From positions 2,163,501-2,227,500 of the forward strand of contig NZ_CP087176.1 in NCBI RefSeq assembly GCF_024748695.1: 64,000 nt of DNA. The letters are read 5' to 3'. Position numbers and translations under genes: made by a program. The notes beneath the pieces were generated by a model that ran no database searches, was not told where the DNA came from, and saw only the letters and a list, made by a program, of their open reading frames with translations. Numbering within the stretch: position 1 is the first letter of the stretch; every line of letters begins with the position of its first letter. This DNA comes from Pseudomonas sp. B21-040. Its GTDB lineage: Bacteria > Pseudomonadota > Gammaproteobacteria > Pseudomonadales > Pseudomonadaceae. Shown here piece by piece: positions 22,291 to 30,901 of this stretch.

Positions 22291-23799
22291 TCAAATAATT
22301 TTCATACGGCCGGGATAGGCAATGTTGCGGGGGCGGGTTTCTTCGTCACCCACGCGACCGATGAAGGGGGGTGAAGTGTTTCTGGCCTCGACATGGTCTA
22401 GTCGAGCGTTACCTCCAGCGAGTGAGGAGGGTGCCGAAAGAAGTGCTACACGGTCGCCCGTGCCTGATCCGAAAGAGACGGGGTGGGTGTGACGTTCAAG
22501 ATTGTCGGGTGTCCACGAGCCGGCTATCCGCCCGACAATTCGCCACTCCCCAGCACCATCCGTTTGCGATGCGTTGGAAGCTGTTATCTCCCCTTCACCG
22601 ACCGAAATAACGGTTGTGCCACTCGGAAAATCGCCACCCTCCAGCGTCATACCAATCTTTACACGCCCGCGACCGTTGAGGTGGGTGATGACAGGGCTAC
22701 CGGATTTCGTAACCCCCTTCAGGGTCGATTTGTCGACGCGCCGATCTTCGTCGAGCACCCTGAAAAATTCGCCTCGCGCCTCGGGTATGCGAAACGTCGA
22801 TTTGTAATCACCGAAGGTCCAGGCACCCTCCATATACGAATACTTTTCCGGGTACAGCATTCCCGACTGTTGGGCGTGATCCCACAGCCATGGCCATTCA
22901 TCCCTTTGGAGTAATTGCCCATTCATGGCGCCGTACCCTCCGGGGCTGAACACGGTCGTGGTTTCAAAGACCGGGCGACCCAGCGTTGTGCTATCGAAGC
23001 GCCCAATCGGCCACCAACTCCCGGCACCATCGCTGCGCAAGTGCCACCAATCGCCCGCGCCCATCAACACCAGAAAGGGGTAGCCCGCCGGGTTCAGATG
23101 CGTGTGGAATTTCAGCTTGTCTTTGCCTTTCGCCTTGATGACCAGGCGATGGATGCTGTTGTCTTTGCGGTGAACGATGACATTGCGCCGGCCCACGGTG
23201 GCATCGGCTGACGGCAGTTGGATGTTCAACGCCCCCGCGCTGGCATCGATCAGGACGAAGCCCATCTCTGTGGGTTTTAACGTTCGGGATGACGATACGC
23301 TGGTGAAGGCAGTCCCTGCATTGACGGATCGATCCACATAGTCACGGGTGGCCAGCACCACGGACGGATCGATCTTGAGCTGAATATTCGCGGTGCCGTT
23401 GGTGATGATGTGCATCCGCACCACTTGGTTGCGCCCCGAACCTTGGGCCAGCAGCGGTTTGTAGCTGGGCGCCAGATTCGCGACGGCCGAAAACACACCG
23501 TCCTTGTCCTCAAGGGCGAGCTCCCTCATCCACCAGCCGCCCACTTCGGGTGGTAACACGACTTCGGCAATCAACACGTTCGAATCAGTAGGCGAGACGC
23601 GCAGTTGATTGAGCTGCGCGCGGTGTACCTGATTGATCAACTTGGTCTGTGAAGGATCAGGTACGGGGTCGGTGCCGTTGGCATCGCCGATCAGCATGTG
23701 GCTCGGTTCCCAAGGCATGCCGAGGGCGTCGCAGTTGGTTTTCTTGGCGGCTCCGAGGGTGGTGAGCATGCCGCCGAAAAGGGTGTTCTTATCAACCAT
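22291..23799 (-). CDS. H: Tail fibre/collar protein gpH
   Basis: A 502-residue receptor-binding fibre. The N-terminal 150 residues (MVDKNTLFGGMLTTLGAAKK, LPPEVGGWWMRELALEDKDG, FSAVANLAPSYKP) are the conserved baseplate-attachment module of P2-type fibres. The distal part carries a tail-collar-like segment (GYGAMNGQLLQRDEWPWLWD) and a unique tip. ATG 23799 overlaps the end of gene I by 8 bases and fits the conserved N-terminus; the longer frame upstream is antisense-like. The distal half determines host range and is the part most likely exchanged between phages. Confidence 0.88.
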   Translation of the reverse strand: MVDKNTLFGGMLTTLGAAKKTNCDALGMPWEPSHMLIGDANGTDPVPDPSQTKLINQVHRAQLNQLRVSPTDSNVLIAEVVLPPEVGGWWMRELALEDKDGVFSAVANLAPSYKPLLAQGSGRNQVVRMHIITNGTANIQLKIDPSVVLATRDYVDRSVNAGTAFTSVSSSRTLKPTEMGFVLIDASAGALNIQLPSADATVGRRNVIVHRKDNSIHRLVIKAKGKDKLKFHTHLNPAGYPFLVLMGAGDWWHLRSDGAGSWWPIGRFDSTTLGRPVFETTTVFSPGGYGAMNGQLLQRDEWPWLWDHAQQSGMLYPEKYSYMEGAWTFGDYKSTFRIPEARGEFFRVLDEDRRVDKSTLKGVTKSGSPVITHLNGRGRVKIGMTLEGGDFPSGTTVISVGEGEITASNASQTDGAGEWRIVGRIAGSWTPDNLERHTHPVSFGSGTGDRVALLSAPSSLAGGNARLDHVEARNTSPPFIGRVGDEETRPRNIAYPGRMKII

Positions 23800-24418
23800 G
23801 AAGGTACACGTCCAGTTCGTCGAGGGTGTAAATGCGAGTGCCGCCGTAACCTTGGATGAACACGTCGATGTCCGGGTTGACCCACGGGTAGACATCGATT
23901 TCGTCGCCGTCATCGACGGCAATTGTGGCGTGGGTATCGACGCGGGTTTCCAGAATGATGTCGAGGCTGGTCAGGTGGCGGGTGAGGGGCTTGGCGTCGT
24001 CGATGAGCCAAGTGAGTTCCTGATACATCCGTTCGGTGATGCCGGTTTCGGAGACGCTGATGTTTAAGGCAAAGGTCGCGCGAGGGCCGAGGGGGATGGT
24101 CTGCCACCACTCCACGACTTCGATCACAAAGCCCAATGGCTCGACAACGCGGCGCAGTGAGCCGAGGGTGCCTTTGCGCGAGTGGATGTAGTACGCGGAG
24201 CGGATAGCGGAGCGCTTGGCTGCTTCGGGCCATTGGCTGTCCCAGCGGTCTACCGAGAAAGCCCAGGCCAGATAAGGCAGCAAGGGCAAAGGGCAAAGGT
24301 CTGGGTTGTGGAGTTGGCGCAGCGGGATCGGTACGCGTTGGATCTGGGCCAAGGCTTGAGCGGTTTGGTGTTCCAGTGGTGTGGCGTTGCGCGGCAGCAG
24401 TGAAAGGTCAGGCATCAT
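23792..24418 (-). CDS. I: Baseplate/tail protein gpI
   Basis: A 208-residue P2 gpI-family protein: MMPDLSLLPRNATPLEHQTA, then LPYLAWAFSVDRWDSQWPEA and TLGSLRRVVEPLGFVIEVVE are the family signature. It helps assemble the baseplate wedge and fibres. The start ATG 24418 overlaps the stop of gene J. Confidence 0.93.
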   Translation of the reverse strand: MMPDLSLLPRNATPLEHQTAQALAQIQRVPIPLRQLHNPDLCPLPLLPYLAWAFSVDRWDSQWPEAAKRSAIRSAYYIHSRKGTLGSLRRVVEPLGFVIEVVEWWQTIPLGPRATFALNISVSETGITERMYQELTWLIDDAKPLTRHLTSLDIILETRVDTHATIAVDDGDEIDVYPWVNPDIDVFIQGYGGTRIYTLDELDVYLHG

Positions 24419-25325
24419 CGAGACCCAGTGACAGGTCGATGTTGGTGCAGTACGGCGCCTGGTAGGGAGTAGCGACAATGTCGTCCCAATCGTCCAGCAC
24501 CACTTTGCGCACGCCCTCTACATGCAGCGAGGCGTGGAGGATGGATTCGGAGACCTCCAGCCCCAGCCGACGGCGTTGATGCACAAATTTCAGCAGCCGT
24601 TCTTTGGCCGCTTTCAGGATCAGCTCTGACTCTGGCCCCGATGTTAAGAGGTAGAGTTCGGCGCTGATTTCATAGTTGATGATCTGCGCGCCTTGAACCC
24701 TCAGGCGGTCGCCTAATGGGCGGCGGTCATCGTCGCTCAGGTAGGCTTTCACGGTGGCCAGCAGATCCGCCGAGGCGCTGCCATTGCCCAGTGCCGATTG
24801 CACGGTGATGACCGCCTCCGCAGGTTTCGGACTTTCTGCTGTGGCATCCGCCACACGACCGTCGGCGGAACGTGCGTGGAAGATGTAGCTGTTGCGCGGG
24901 CCGGCGGTACTGAGACCTTCCCAGGCCATTTGGGCTCGTTCGCGTAGGCTGTCGTCGCTTTCCATCAGCTTTGGAATGGGCGGCATAGCAGAAGGATTGG
25001 CGACCTGAATGATCAACCGCTTCACGTTGTAATTCGCGGCCAGGTTCTCCAGGTCTGCGCCCTTGGCCAGGGCGAGCATGTTCGCCACTGATGCCTCATT
25101 GACCCGCTGGCGCCAGACCATTTCGCGGTAAGCGTTTTCCTCGAGCAGTTTGGTTAGCGGCTCTGATTCCATGTTCAGGCGAGCCGCGATTTGTGACTGT
25201 TCCTCCACTGGCCAGAGGCTGATGGCATAGGCCTTGCGCTCGGCAAGGATCTGCTCGTAATCAATCTGTTCGACGACCTGTGGTGCCGGCAGTTGGCTCA
25301 GGTCGATGGCTACGAAGGTATTCAT
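24408..25325 (-). CDS. J: Baseplate assembly protein gpJ
   Basis: A 305-residue baseplate wedge protein (MNTFVAIDLSQLPAPQVVEQ, then MVWRQRVNEASVANMLALAK, DLENLAANYNV, SDDSLRERAQMAWEGLSTAG). The first credible ATG is 25325, overlapping the end of gpW by 4 bases; the upstream open frame is an antisense artefact. Intact. Confidence 0.95.
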   Translation of the reverse strand: MNTFVAIDLSQLPAPQVVEQIDYEQILAERKAYAISLWPVEEQSQIAARLNMESEPLTKLLEENAYREMVWRQRVNEASVANMLALAKGADLENLAANYNVKRLIIQVANPSAMPPIPKLMESDDSLRERAQMAWEGLSTAGPRNSYIFHARSADGRVADATAESPKPAEAVITVQSALGNGSASADLLATVKAYLSDDDRRPLGDRLRVQGAQIINYEISAELYLLTSGPESELILKAAKERLLKFVHQRRRLGLEVSESILHASLHVEGVRKVVLDDWDDIVATPYQAPYCTNIDLSLGLDDA

Positions 25326-25666
25326 GCGCTGCCCCCCAGGCGCAAGGGAACACTCAGGCTCAGCGGCTCGTTGGTATCGACGATGCTGCCCTCTAGGTCC
25401 AGGGTTGCTTGGCCTGCCAATGTGGCTCCTAGTAATTGCACGCGGCTGAGACTGATGCGCGGATCCCAACGCATGAGGGCCATAACGGTGGCGGCGTAGG
25501 CTTGCAAGCGGGTGAAGTCGTTGAACGGCTGGTCCACCAGTTCGGGTAGCAAGCTGCCGTACTCTCGGCGCATGACGCGGGTGCCAATGCGGGTGGTGAG
25601 GATGTCGGTGATGGACTGGGTGATGTGTTCGACCAGATCGAGGGCGACGCCGGTTTCTCGGTTCAT
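25322..25666 (-). CDS. W: Baseplate protein gpW (gp25-like)
   Basis: A 114-residue GPW/gp25-family lysozyme-like baseplate protein: VEHITQSITDILTTRIGTRV, then MRREYGSLLPELVDQP and NDFTRLQAYAATVMALMRWD. Overlaps the neighbouring genes by 4 bases at both ends. Confidence 0.95.
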   Translation of the reverse strand: MNRETGVALDLVEHITQSITDILTTRIGTRVMRREYGSLLPELVDQPFNDFTRLQAYAATVMALMRWDPRISLSRVQLLGATLAGQATLDLEGSIVDTNEPLSLSVPLRLGGSA

Positions 25667-26235
25667 TGCGGCTGGCCTGTGATGCCGTTACCAGACATGA
25701 CGCCGCCGTGGGGGTGTTTGACCAGGCTGATGTTGGCTGCAACCACATCCTCCGTCACGGTGACCTTACCGGTGATGGTCTGGTTGCCGGTTTGGGTGTA
25801 GTCGCCTTTATGGGTGATCGGACCGACGATGTGGATGCCGCCTTGGCTGACCAGGTTCGTGGTGCCGCCATTAGGCAGCGTGGCGTTCAGGTGGTGAGCG
25901 ATGCTGTCGTATTCGATGACGGCGCCGTCGCGGTAGGTAAAACGGTGCAAGCCTTCGCGGTCGCCGTTGGCGGGGGAGTGGTCGCTGAACAAGCCGGTGA
26001 GGACGATGCCGTTGCCAAGTTGGCCGGAGGGGCTGAACAGGATGACCTGTTCTTTCACGGTAGGCGGGCTCCACTCGCGGTCGGCACCTGCTCGCGGGGC
26101 AATCCAGGGGAGCCAGCCGGTGGTCAGCGCGCCGGTTTTCACTCGCACTCGTGGGGGCTTCATCTGGGTTTCGGCGATGGTGCCGAGGCGGATGAGGTTT
26201 TCGATCAGGCGGGCGAGGGTAGGTAAGTCATTCAT
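25663..26235 (-). CDS. V: Baseplate spike protein gpV
   Basis: A 190-residue membrane-piercing spike of the P2 gpV/phage baseplate assembly V family: an OB-like N-terminal part (VRVKTGALTTGWLPWIAPRA, VLFSPSGQLGNGIVLTGLFS) and a C-terminal beta-helix with repeating THKGDYTQTGNQTITGKVTV, ending near HPHGG. First gene of the V-W-J-I-H-G unit. A weak TGT-N13-ACG element lies at 26283-26301. Confidence 0.94.
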   Translation of the reverse strand: MNDLPTLARLIENLIRLGTIAETQMKPPRVRVKTGALTTGWLPWIAPRAGADREWSPPTVKEQVILFSPSGQLGNGIVLTGLFSDHSPANGDREGLHRFTYRDGAVIEYDSIAHHLNATLPNGGTTNLVSQGGIHIVGPITHKGDYTQTGNQTITGKVTVTEDVVAANISLVKHPHGGVMSGNGITGQPQ

Positions 26236-26416
26236 GAGAGCAATGGTGCCCGGGCGACTGAGTTAGTGCCGCTCGATTGACTTGTTGCTACCGGATTTAC
26301 GGGGAATTCTCTGAAATACGAGTGCTGGAAAGCCGGCCTGAGAATCCAGGTTGGACACTCTAGTGGCAAAATAGTAGCCTCTTGAAATGATCTGTGAGAC
26401 TCAACGGAGAAGTTAC
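26236..26416. other. Divergent intergenic region between V and the DUF2971 cassette
   Basis: About 180 bases serving the leftward V operon and the rightward AT-rich cassette. It contains a degenerate Ogr-like dyad at 26283-26301 (second half-site ACG instead of ACA). No clear sigma-70 promoter was assigned for the cassette. Confidence 0.35.
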
Positions 26417-27121
26417 ATGGCAGTTGATACTGGTTCGAAGCCTCTTTACCGTATTATGGATTTTTCTCGAGTTGTTCAGATTTTCGAAAAGCAAGAACTT
26501 TATTTTGCGAAACCTAGCACGTGGGAAGACCCCTATGAGCAACGTATAAAACATCCAAAAGATCATGCGCTTTTTGCTCAGTGCTGGTGTCAGTTAGGTA
26601 TATCCGATGCAATGTGGAGGATTTACTCCCAGAATGGCATGGGGGTGCGCATATCTACCACTGTTGACAAATTAACAGCTGTATTGAAGGCTGCCTGCAA
26701 AGCGAATCAATATAAGTATCGCGTCAGAGAAGTGGTGTATAAGTCTCAGAAGTCTTTGAATTATCAAGCTAAAAAAATAACGGATGAACTGCGCGAGGTT
26801 TTTGATGTGAGGCGTGCTGCAGATATGCTTTACATGAAGAGGGACGCGTTTAGTCATGAGAGTGAATGGAGAGCCACTTTGCTAGCGCTTTCTGAAGATC
26901 GCGCTAGTGATAAAAAAGGCCTTACGATTCCGGTTGATCCTCATGGTTTTATTGATAGAATTCTTCTAGATCCTCGAGCGCCCGAAGAGTTAGTTAACGC
27001 GTTTCAGTATTATTTTAAGAATAAGCTTCAGTTTAAGGGGCCGGTTGTACGATCTGTACTTTATAAGGTTCCAGAATATTTCGATGTTGAAGAGGATGTT
27101 CTAAGTATTGAAGATATTTAA
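26417..27121 (+). CDS. DUF2971-family protein, probable defence moron
   Basis: A 234-residue DUF2971 protein: LYRIMDFSRVVQIFEKQELY followed by FAKPSTWEDPYEQRI is the family signature, then FAQCWCQLGISDAMWRIYSQ, ISTTVDKL, a KRDAFSHESEWRA block and DPHGFIDRILLDPRAP. ATG 26417 has GGAG 7 bases upstream. The gene runs against the late genes and is clearly AT-richer than them. DUF2971 genes recur in antiphage islands, though the biochemical activity is undefined. It occupies the position of P2 Z/fun, the T5-exclusion moron, strengthening a defence call. Confidence 0.8.
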   Translation: MAVDTGSKPLYRIMDFSRVVQIFEKQELYFAKPSTWEDPYEQRIKHPKDHALFAQCWCQLGISDAMWRIYSQNGMGVRISTTVDKLTAVLKAACKANQYKYRVREVVYKSQKSLNYQAKKITDELREVFDVRRAADMLYMKRDAFSHESEWRATLLALSEDRASDKKGLTIPVDPHGFIDRILLDPRAPEELVNAFQYYFKNKLQFKGPVVRSVLYKVPEYFDVEEDVLSIEDI

Positions 27122-27225
27122 ATCCTGAGAGTGATTGCTTGTGCGATAAGGGGCGACTTGCTAATTTTGTTCTGAGTTTGATGATGGTTTTATTCCATAC
27201 TTGATTTTGAAAATTCATCCATCTT

Positions 27226-27951
27226 ATGAGTAGGCTGGTTATGACAGATGAAAGAGTAGGGAGGTTTACCGAAGTCAAAAAAGCGGCCGGGAAATTTCCA
27301 CTTGCTGATTATGCAGAGGCTTTACTGGACTCTTGTGTTGAAAGTGAGACGCTAAAAGAGATTCCGTTCGTGTCTACAGGCGTAGCGACACTTAAGTTGT
27401 TTCTTCAGTATAAGGAGGGGAAATTCAAGAAGAAAGTGAAGTCATTTGTTGATGCTGTTGGAGAGATGTCAAGTGACGAATGGGCCGCGTTTTCAGTTTC
27501 GTTAGAAAAGGAAGGCAGAAAAGAACAGTTTATTAATGAGTTGCTTGAAATTATCGAGCAGGTTAGCTCAGAGCAAAAAGCAAAAATTTTGGGTGGTGTC
27601 TTTCGGCGCTTAGTTAAAGAAGAGATTGAGTATGCGCAGTTTGAAGATCAAGTGAGGATTACAAATGATATGCTAACTTTGCATATTCATAATTTTATGC
27701 ATGGTTATCATAATTCTTACATTTTGGAAGAGTCGCTCGGAGATGTTTTGGTTCCATATCGAATGGCAAGGCGTAAAGTTGAAATTGCCACAAAATCAAT
27801 AAATATGTTGGCTGGTGAGACGGAGCAGTATATAAAAACTAGTTATGAAATAACTGGTATTGGATTTTCTTATCTGGTTTCGTTGCATCAGGTTTATAAA
27901 GAAAAAATTGAGCCTCGTCATCTCTATACAGGCCAGCTGGTGACACAATAA
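27226..27951 (+). CDS. Unknown partner of DUF2971 cassette
   Basis: A 241-residue AT-rich gene I do not recognise. The protein is largely alpha-helical and charged; FVSTGVATLKLFLQYKEGKF near residue 50 is mildly hydrophobic, then FVDAVGEMSSDEWAAFSVSL and EQVSSEQKAKILGGVFRRLV are amphipathic helices. The end is rich in aromatic residues. It may start at 27226 or at ATG 27241; both have weak ribosome sites. It lies 104 bases after the DUF2971 gene on the same strand and was probably acquired with it, so a two-component defence or toxin-immunity unit is possible. Confidence 0.62.
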   Translation: MSRLVMTDERVGRFTEVKKAAGKFPLADYAEALLDSCVESETLKEIPFVSTGVATLKLFLQYKEGKFKKKVKSFVDAVGEMSSDEWAAFSVSLEKEGRKEQFINELLEIIEQVSSEQKAKILGGVFRRLVKEEIEYAQFEDQVRITNDMLTLHIHNFMHGYHNSYILEESLGDVLVPYRMARRKVEIATKSINMLAGETEQYIKTSYEITGIGFSYLVSLHQVYKEKIEPRHLYTGQLVTQ

Positions 27952-27955
27952 ATAT

Positions 27956-28414
27956 TCATATGAAAAGTCGGTCAATCAAACTGTCGCGGATCAGAGCAAG
28001 GTCCGCTTCGGTTAGCCCCAGCAATTCACGCTGTTCGTAACGTACATAGGGAGCTCCACGGTCCGCGCGGTCCTTCAAACCGTATTGGTGAACCTGTGCA
28101 ATACGTGCAATTCGGCCTGTGAAACCAATGCTGATTGCATTGCCGTCACCCCGAACTTTTAAAAGGTTCGCTTTGCGTAGCTTCTGGAACATCCTAACCT
28201 TCCGCTTCACCCGCCCCTGTTTTCCGCCCAAGTCGCGCTGTTTACGCGGTGCGTATTTGTTGCCGGCCGGATTGCGCTGGGCAATGATTCGTTGCTGCTG
28301 ACTACGGTGCAGTGTCTGGCCAAGGTAGCGGGCGAGCCGATTTCGCGATGCCGGCTCAAGCTGTCCGAGTAGGCCAGCCGCCCAGTCTTCTAGCGCTTCC
28401 AGGCGATTGGCCAT
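27956..28414 (-). CDS. S: Tail completion/virion morphogenesis protein gpS
   Basis: A 152-residue P2 gpS-family protein (MANRLEALEDWAAGLLGQLE, RNRLARYLGQTLHRSQQQRI, GNKYAPRKQRD). ATG 28414 shares bases with the TAA of gene R. It completes the tail for head attachment. The reading frame is intact, and the DUF2971 cassette begins 5 bases beyond its stop, on the other strand. Confidence 0.93.
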   Translation of the reverse strand: MANRLEALEDWAAGLLGQLEPASRNRLARYLGQTLHRSQQQRIIAQRNPAGNKYAPRKQRDLGGKQGRVKRKVRMFQKLRKANLLKVRGDGNAISIGFTGRIARIAQVHQYGLKDRADRGAPYVRYEQRELLGLTEADLALIRDSLIDRLFI

Positions 28415-28887
28415 TACGGTACTGCCCATTCGCTACCGGTGTTTTGAGTATCTGGTATCCAGTTCGGGTCGAGAAATGCCGCGACTCGCTGTGGTTCACC
28501 AGGATGACGGATTGTGGTGTTGCCTTCGTCATCCTGGCCTACCACCACACGTTCAGTCAGCGGCAACGTCAAACTCATGTCCACTTTGCTGCTGTCGAGA
28601 ACGTCCGCCTCAAACTGGATGCCGTCGACGGACTTGCTCAGGTTCTCCAGCAACTCAGACTGATGCACGCTCAGCCAACCGAGCAGCGGCAACATGACGC
28701 TGTCGGGATGACCCGCGAAGTCGGTGAGGATGATCTGCAGATCGAAGCTGTATTCGAACGACAGGCTCGCCGCAGCGGTGCAGCGAACCTTGCCGTTGTC
28801 GATGAAGATCAGCAACCGGTCAGGGTTGTGCTTGAGTTCGGCAATGGTGGCCAGCAGATGGGTGCGCAGGCTATCGGGTTTGTTCAT
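28414..28887 (-). CDS. R: Tail completion protein gpR
   Basis: A 157-residue P2 gpR-family protein (MNKPDSLRTHLLATIAELKH, then DNGKVRCTAAASLSFEYSFD and VMLPLLGWLSVHQSELL). ATG 28887 preceded by GGTGACC is chosen over an ATG two codons earlier. Works with gpS to finish the tail. Confidence 0.92.
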   Translation of the reverse strand: MNKPDSLRTHLLATIAELKHNPDRLLIFIDNGKVRCTAAASLSFEYSFDLQIILTDFAGHPDSVMLPLLGWLSVHQSELLENLSKSVDGIQFEADVLDSSKVDMSLTLPLTERVVVGQDDEGNTTIRHPGEPQRVAAFLDPNWIPDTQNTGSEWAVP

Positions 28888-28936
28888 GGTCACCTGCGGG
28901 GCTGATGTGTAGATAAGCGATGTAAGGACGGATCAT
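28871..28936 (-). CDS. Possible 21-residue coupled ORF
   Basis: ATG 28936 overlaps the TGA of the endolysin gene (ATGA) and encodes MIRPYIAYLHISPAGDHEQT plus one residue, ending inside gene R. Such overlap is typical of coupling, but the peptide resembles nothing known and may simply carry ribosomes to gene R. No Rz/Rz1 (LysB/LysC) spanin genes were found in the lysis region. Confidence 0.22.
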   Translation of the reverse strand: MIRPYIAYLHISPAGDHEQTR

Positions 28937-29775
28937 GCGGCCACCAACTGACCACAACCGCAGTTCTCATGCCGCTCGTAGGCGCGCTGGAGCTTGATGT
29001 CGTACAGGTTTCGTTGGTAGTGCGGTCCGTTGAAGAGCTTGGCGAACTCGGACCATTTGCGTGCCTTCAATGCCTTGTACAAAGCCGGGTCGGTTTCGAT
29101 GAAGCGTACGAACGCATCGAACTGCTGCGATTCGTTTGTGCTCATGGCTGCGACGAAGTCTTGCGCGCCGGCATAGCCCAGACGTTTCCAGTGAAAGCCC
29201 ATGATCTGGAAAGCGCCCCAGGAAGCGGATTCCAGGGCGGCAATGTCGTTAAGCACTCGGGCACTCCCCAGCCGTTGATGTTCGGCGCTACCGCCGACGT
29301 AGCCACCGGCTTTCGGATTGACGATGGCCGGGTGAGCGGCGGCGAGTTGATCGGCGCGGCGTTTAAGGTCGGCGGGGTTATCGCTTTCGTGTCGTACTTG
29401 CGAAAGCCGGCGGTACATGATGTGACGTTCGAACAGGATCACCGGTTTGCCGATGTCGAGAAAACCCATGCCCTTCGACTCGACTTCATTGACTGCGTAG
29501 ACGGCAGCCAGCGGCACGTCGAGGCGTTGTGCGGCGTTGACCAGGTCGGCGTTTTTCAGCAGTTTCTGGCAGTCATTGCCGGCGAGCGCTGCCTGGGTTT
29601 TTGGGCCAGCGATGCCATCGGCCACTAGGCCAATGCTCAACTGATAAGCACGTACGGCCGCTTCAGTGGTTTCGCCGTAGTGGCCGTCAACGACCAGGCG
29701 GGCGCCGTTGTTGTTCAGTGTGGTTTGCAGGTGACGCACCGCTTGCGAGCGGTCGCCGTGACGTAATGGAATCAT
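28933..29775 (-). CDS. Endolysin: peptidoglycan-binding plus N-acetylmuramidase
   Basis: A 280-residue lysis enzyme. Residues 1-65 are a peptidoglycan-binding domain (MIPLRHGDRSQAVRHLQTTL, YGETTEAAVRAYQ, GIAGPKTQAAL). Residues about 75-270 are a DUF3380-type N-acetylmuramidase with YAVNEVESKGMGFLDIGKPV, containing the likely catalytic Glu, then ILFERHIMYRRLSQ and SWGAFQIMGFHWKRLGY. There is no signal peptide, so export depends on the holin encoded next to it. Start ATG 29775 overlaps the holin stop by 4 bases. Confidence 0.92.
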   Translation of the reverse strand: MIPLRHGDRSQAVRHLQTTLNNNGARLVVDGHYGETTEAAVRAYQLSIGLVADGIAGPKTQAALAGNDCQKLLKNADLVNAAQRLDVPLAAVYAVNEVESKGMGFLDIGKPVILFERHIMYRRLSQVRHESDNPADLKRRADQLAAAHPAIVNPKAGGYVGGSAEHQRLGSARVLNDIAALESASWGAFQIMGFHWKRLGYAGAQDFVAAMSTNESQQFDAFVRFIETDPALYKALKARKWSEFAKLFNGPHYQRNLYDIKLQRAYERHENCGCGQLVAA

Positions 29776-30086
29776 CGTGAGGCTTCCTTGCGAATGAAAA
29801 GTTTCCTTGCGGCAGCGCGGGTTCCTTCCACGCCGAGCAGGCCGATGATGCCACCAAAAAAAGGCGCGGTGGACGCGGAAACACCGAGCAACGGTAGGCC
29901 GTGGCTGGCGGCCAATGCCAAGGCACCGCAGAGCGGGGCTTCGATGGCGATGCGGCGCCAAGTGCCACCGCCGTACATGATTCGAAGGGCGGCGATGATC
30001 AAAGCCAGAAGGCCTGAGTACAGGGTCGGCCAGTGTTGTTCGAGCCAAGCTGCGAGCCAGGCCCAGGTGTCGGGACGTTCAGGCAT
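29772..30086 (-). CDS. Holin, lambda S-like
   Basis: A 104-residue membrane protein that would form the lysis pore. Hydrophobic segments at about 22-38 (LYSGLLALIIAALRIMYGGG), 48-66 (PLCGALALAASHGLPLLGVS) and 70-86 (STAPFFGGIIGLLGVEGTRA) give the three-helix class I pattern, with a basic C-terminus (RKLFIRKEASR). Upstream of the endolysin with 4-base overlap. Confidence 0.88.
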   Translation of the reverse strand: MPERPDTWAWLAAWLEQHWPTLYSGLLALIIAALRIMYGGGTWRRIAIEAPLCGALALAASHGLPLLGVSASTAPFFGGIIGLLGVEGTRAAARKLFIRKEASR

Positions 30087-30124
30087 GTGTTTCCTTCCAT
30101 GGTTTAGTCGGTGGTTTCAATGGG

Positions 30125-30337
30125 TCAGTCCCATAGGTTCACCATTTGGCGGCGAGGGGCTGCGCTTTGTGTTTCGGGCATTTGCACGGCCAAGCCCAGT
30201 GGCAATGTAGGGCCGTGGTCGGCCAGCCCGGGATTGGCCTGCAGCACGGTTTCGGTCACGCCAGCGGTGCGGCCGTAATGCCGCCAGCAGAGGGCATCGA
30301 CGGTATCGTTTTGCTGGGCGCGAACGGTGACGGCCAT
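30125..30337 (-). CDS. X: Tail protein gpX (LysM-like)
   Basis: A 70-residue P2 gpX-family protein: VRAQQNDTVDALCWRHYGRT, then VLQANPGLADHGPTLPLGLA. The fold is LysM-like and it links baseplate components. Shares a base with the stop of gene L. Confidence 0.93.
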   Translation of the reverse strand: MAVTVRAQQNDTVDALCWRHYGRTAGVTETVLQANPGLADHGPTLPLGLAVQMPETQSAAPRRQMVNLWD

Positions 30338-30798
30338 CAGATCAACTCCACGGTGGTGCGACCGAGGCCGAGGAAGTCGCGCACGGCCCAGCGTTGGTCG
30401 CGGCGCAGTTCGTCGATGCTGGGGGTGAGGTCGTCGGCGTTCTGGTTGCCGCTGTTGGTGCTGTCGTAGGAACGATAGCGCTCGCAGATTTCTGCACCGG
30501 TCGCGGCGTAGATCGCCCGTTGGTACAGGTGGATGAATTGCGACACATCTTTGACTCGATCGGCAGGGACGTCAGTGAGGGTGGCGTAGCCCTCGGCCTG
30601 TTGGGTACGGCGCCACTCGGCGAGCTCGCGGTTGACGCTAATGGCGGCGGCGATGGTCGCGGTTTCCAGTCGGATGGCGGTGACGCTGGCGTCGATCCGC
30701 AGCGTGCCGCGCACGTTGTCCAGATTGATCGATGGCCAGAAAGGGTCGGTGTTGATGTGGCCGGTGGGGGCCTTACCGCCCGCTATGAATCCGCTCAT
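30337..30798 (-). CDS. L: Head completion/stabilisation protein gpL
   Basis: A 153-residue P2 gpL-family protein (MSGFIAGGKAPTGHINTDPF, WPSINLDNVRGTLRIDASVT, YQRAIYAATGAEICERYRS). It plugs the portal vertex after packaging. Intact; overlaps gpX by one base. Confidence 0.93.
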   Translation of the reverse strand: MSGFIAGGKAPTGHINTDPFWPSINLDNVRGTLRIDASVTAIRLETATIAAAISVNRELAEWRRTQQAEGYATLTDVPADRVKDVSQFIHLYQRAIYAATGAEICERYRSYDSTNSGNQNADDLTPSIDELRRDQRWAVRDFLGLGRTTVELI

Positions 30799-30901
30799 TA
30801 CGCTGCACTCTGCAATAGGTCGCCGGTGGTCGAGGCTTCTCGTTCAGGTGCGTGGCCTGGCCGATCCGCCCCGAGCCGGCGGGGTGCGTGGGGACGCTAG
30901 G

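Noticed and set aside
24408..25748. 446-residue version of gpJ
   Set aside because: The first 141 codons are His/Arg-rich and overlap gpW and gpV out of frame; the family start is 25325.
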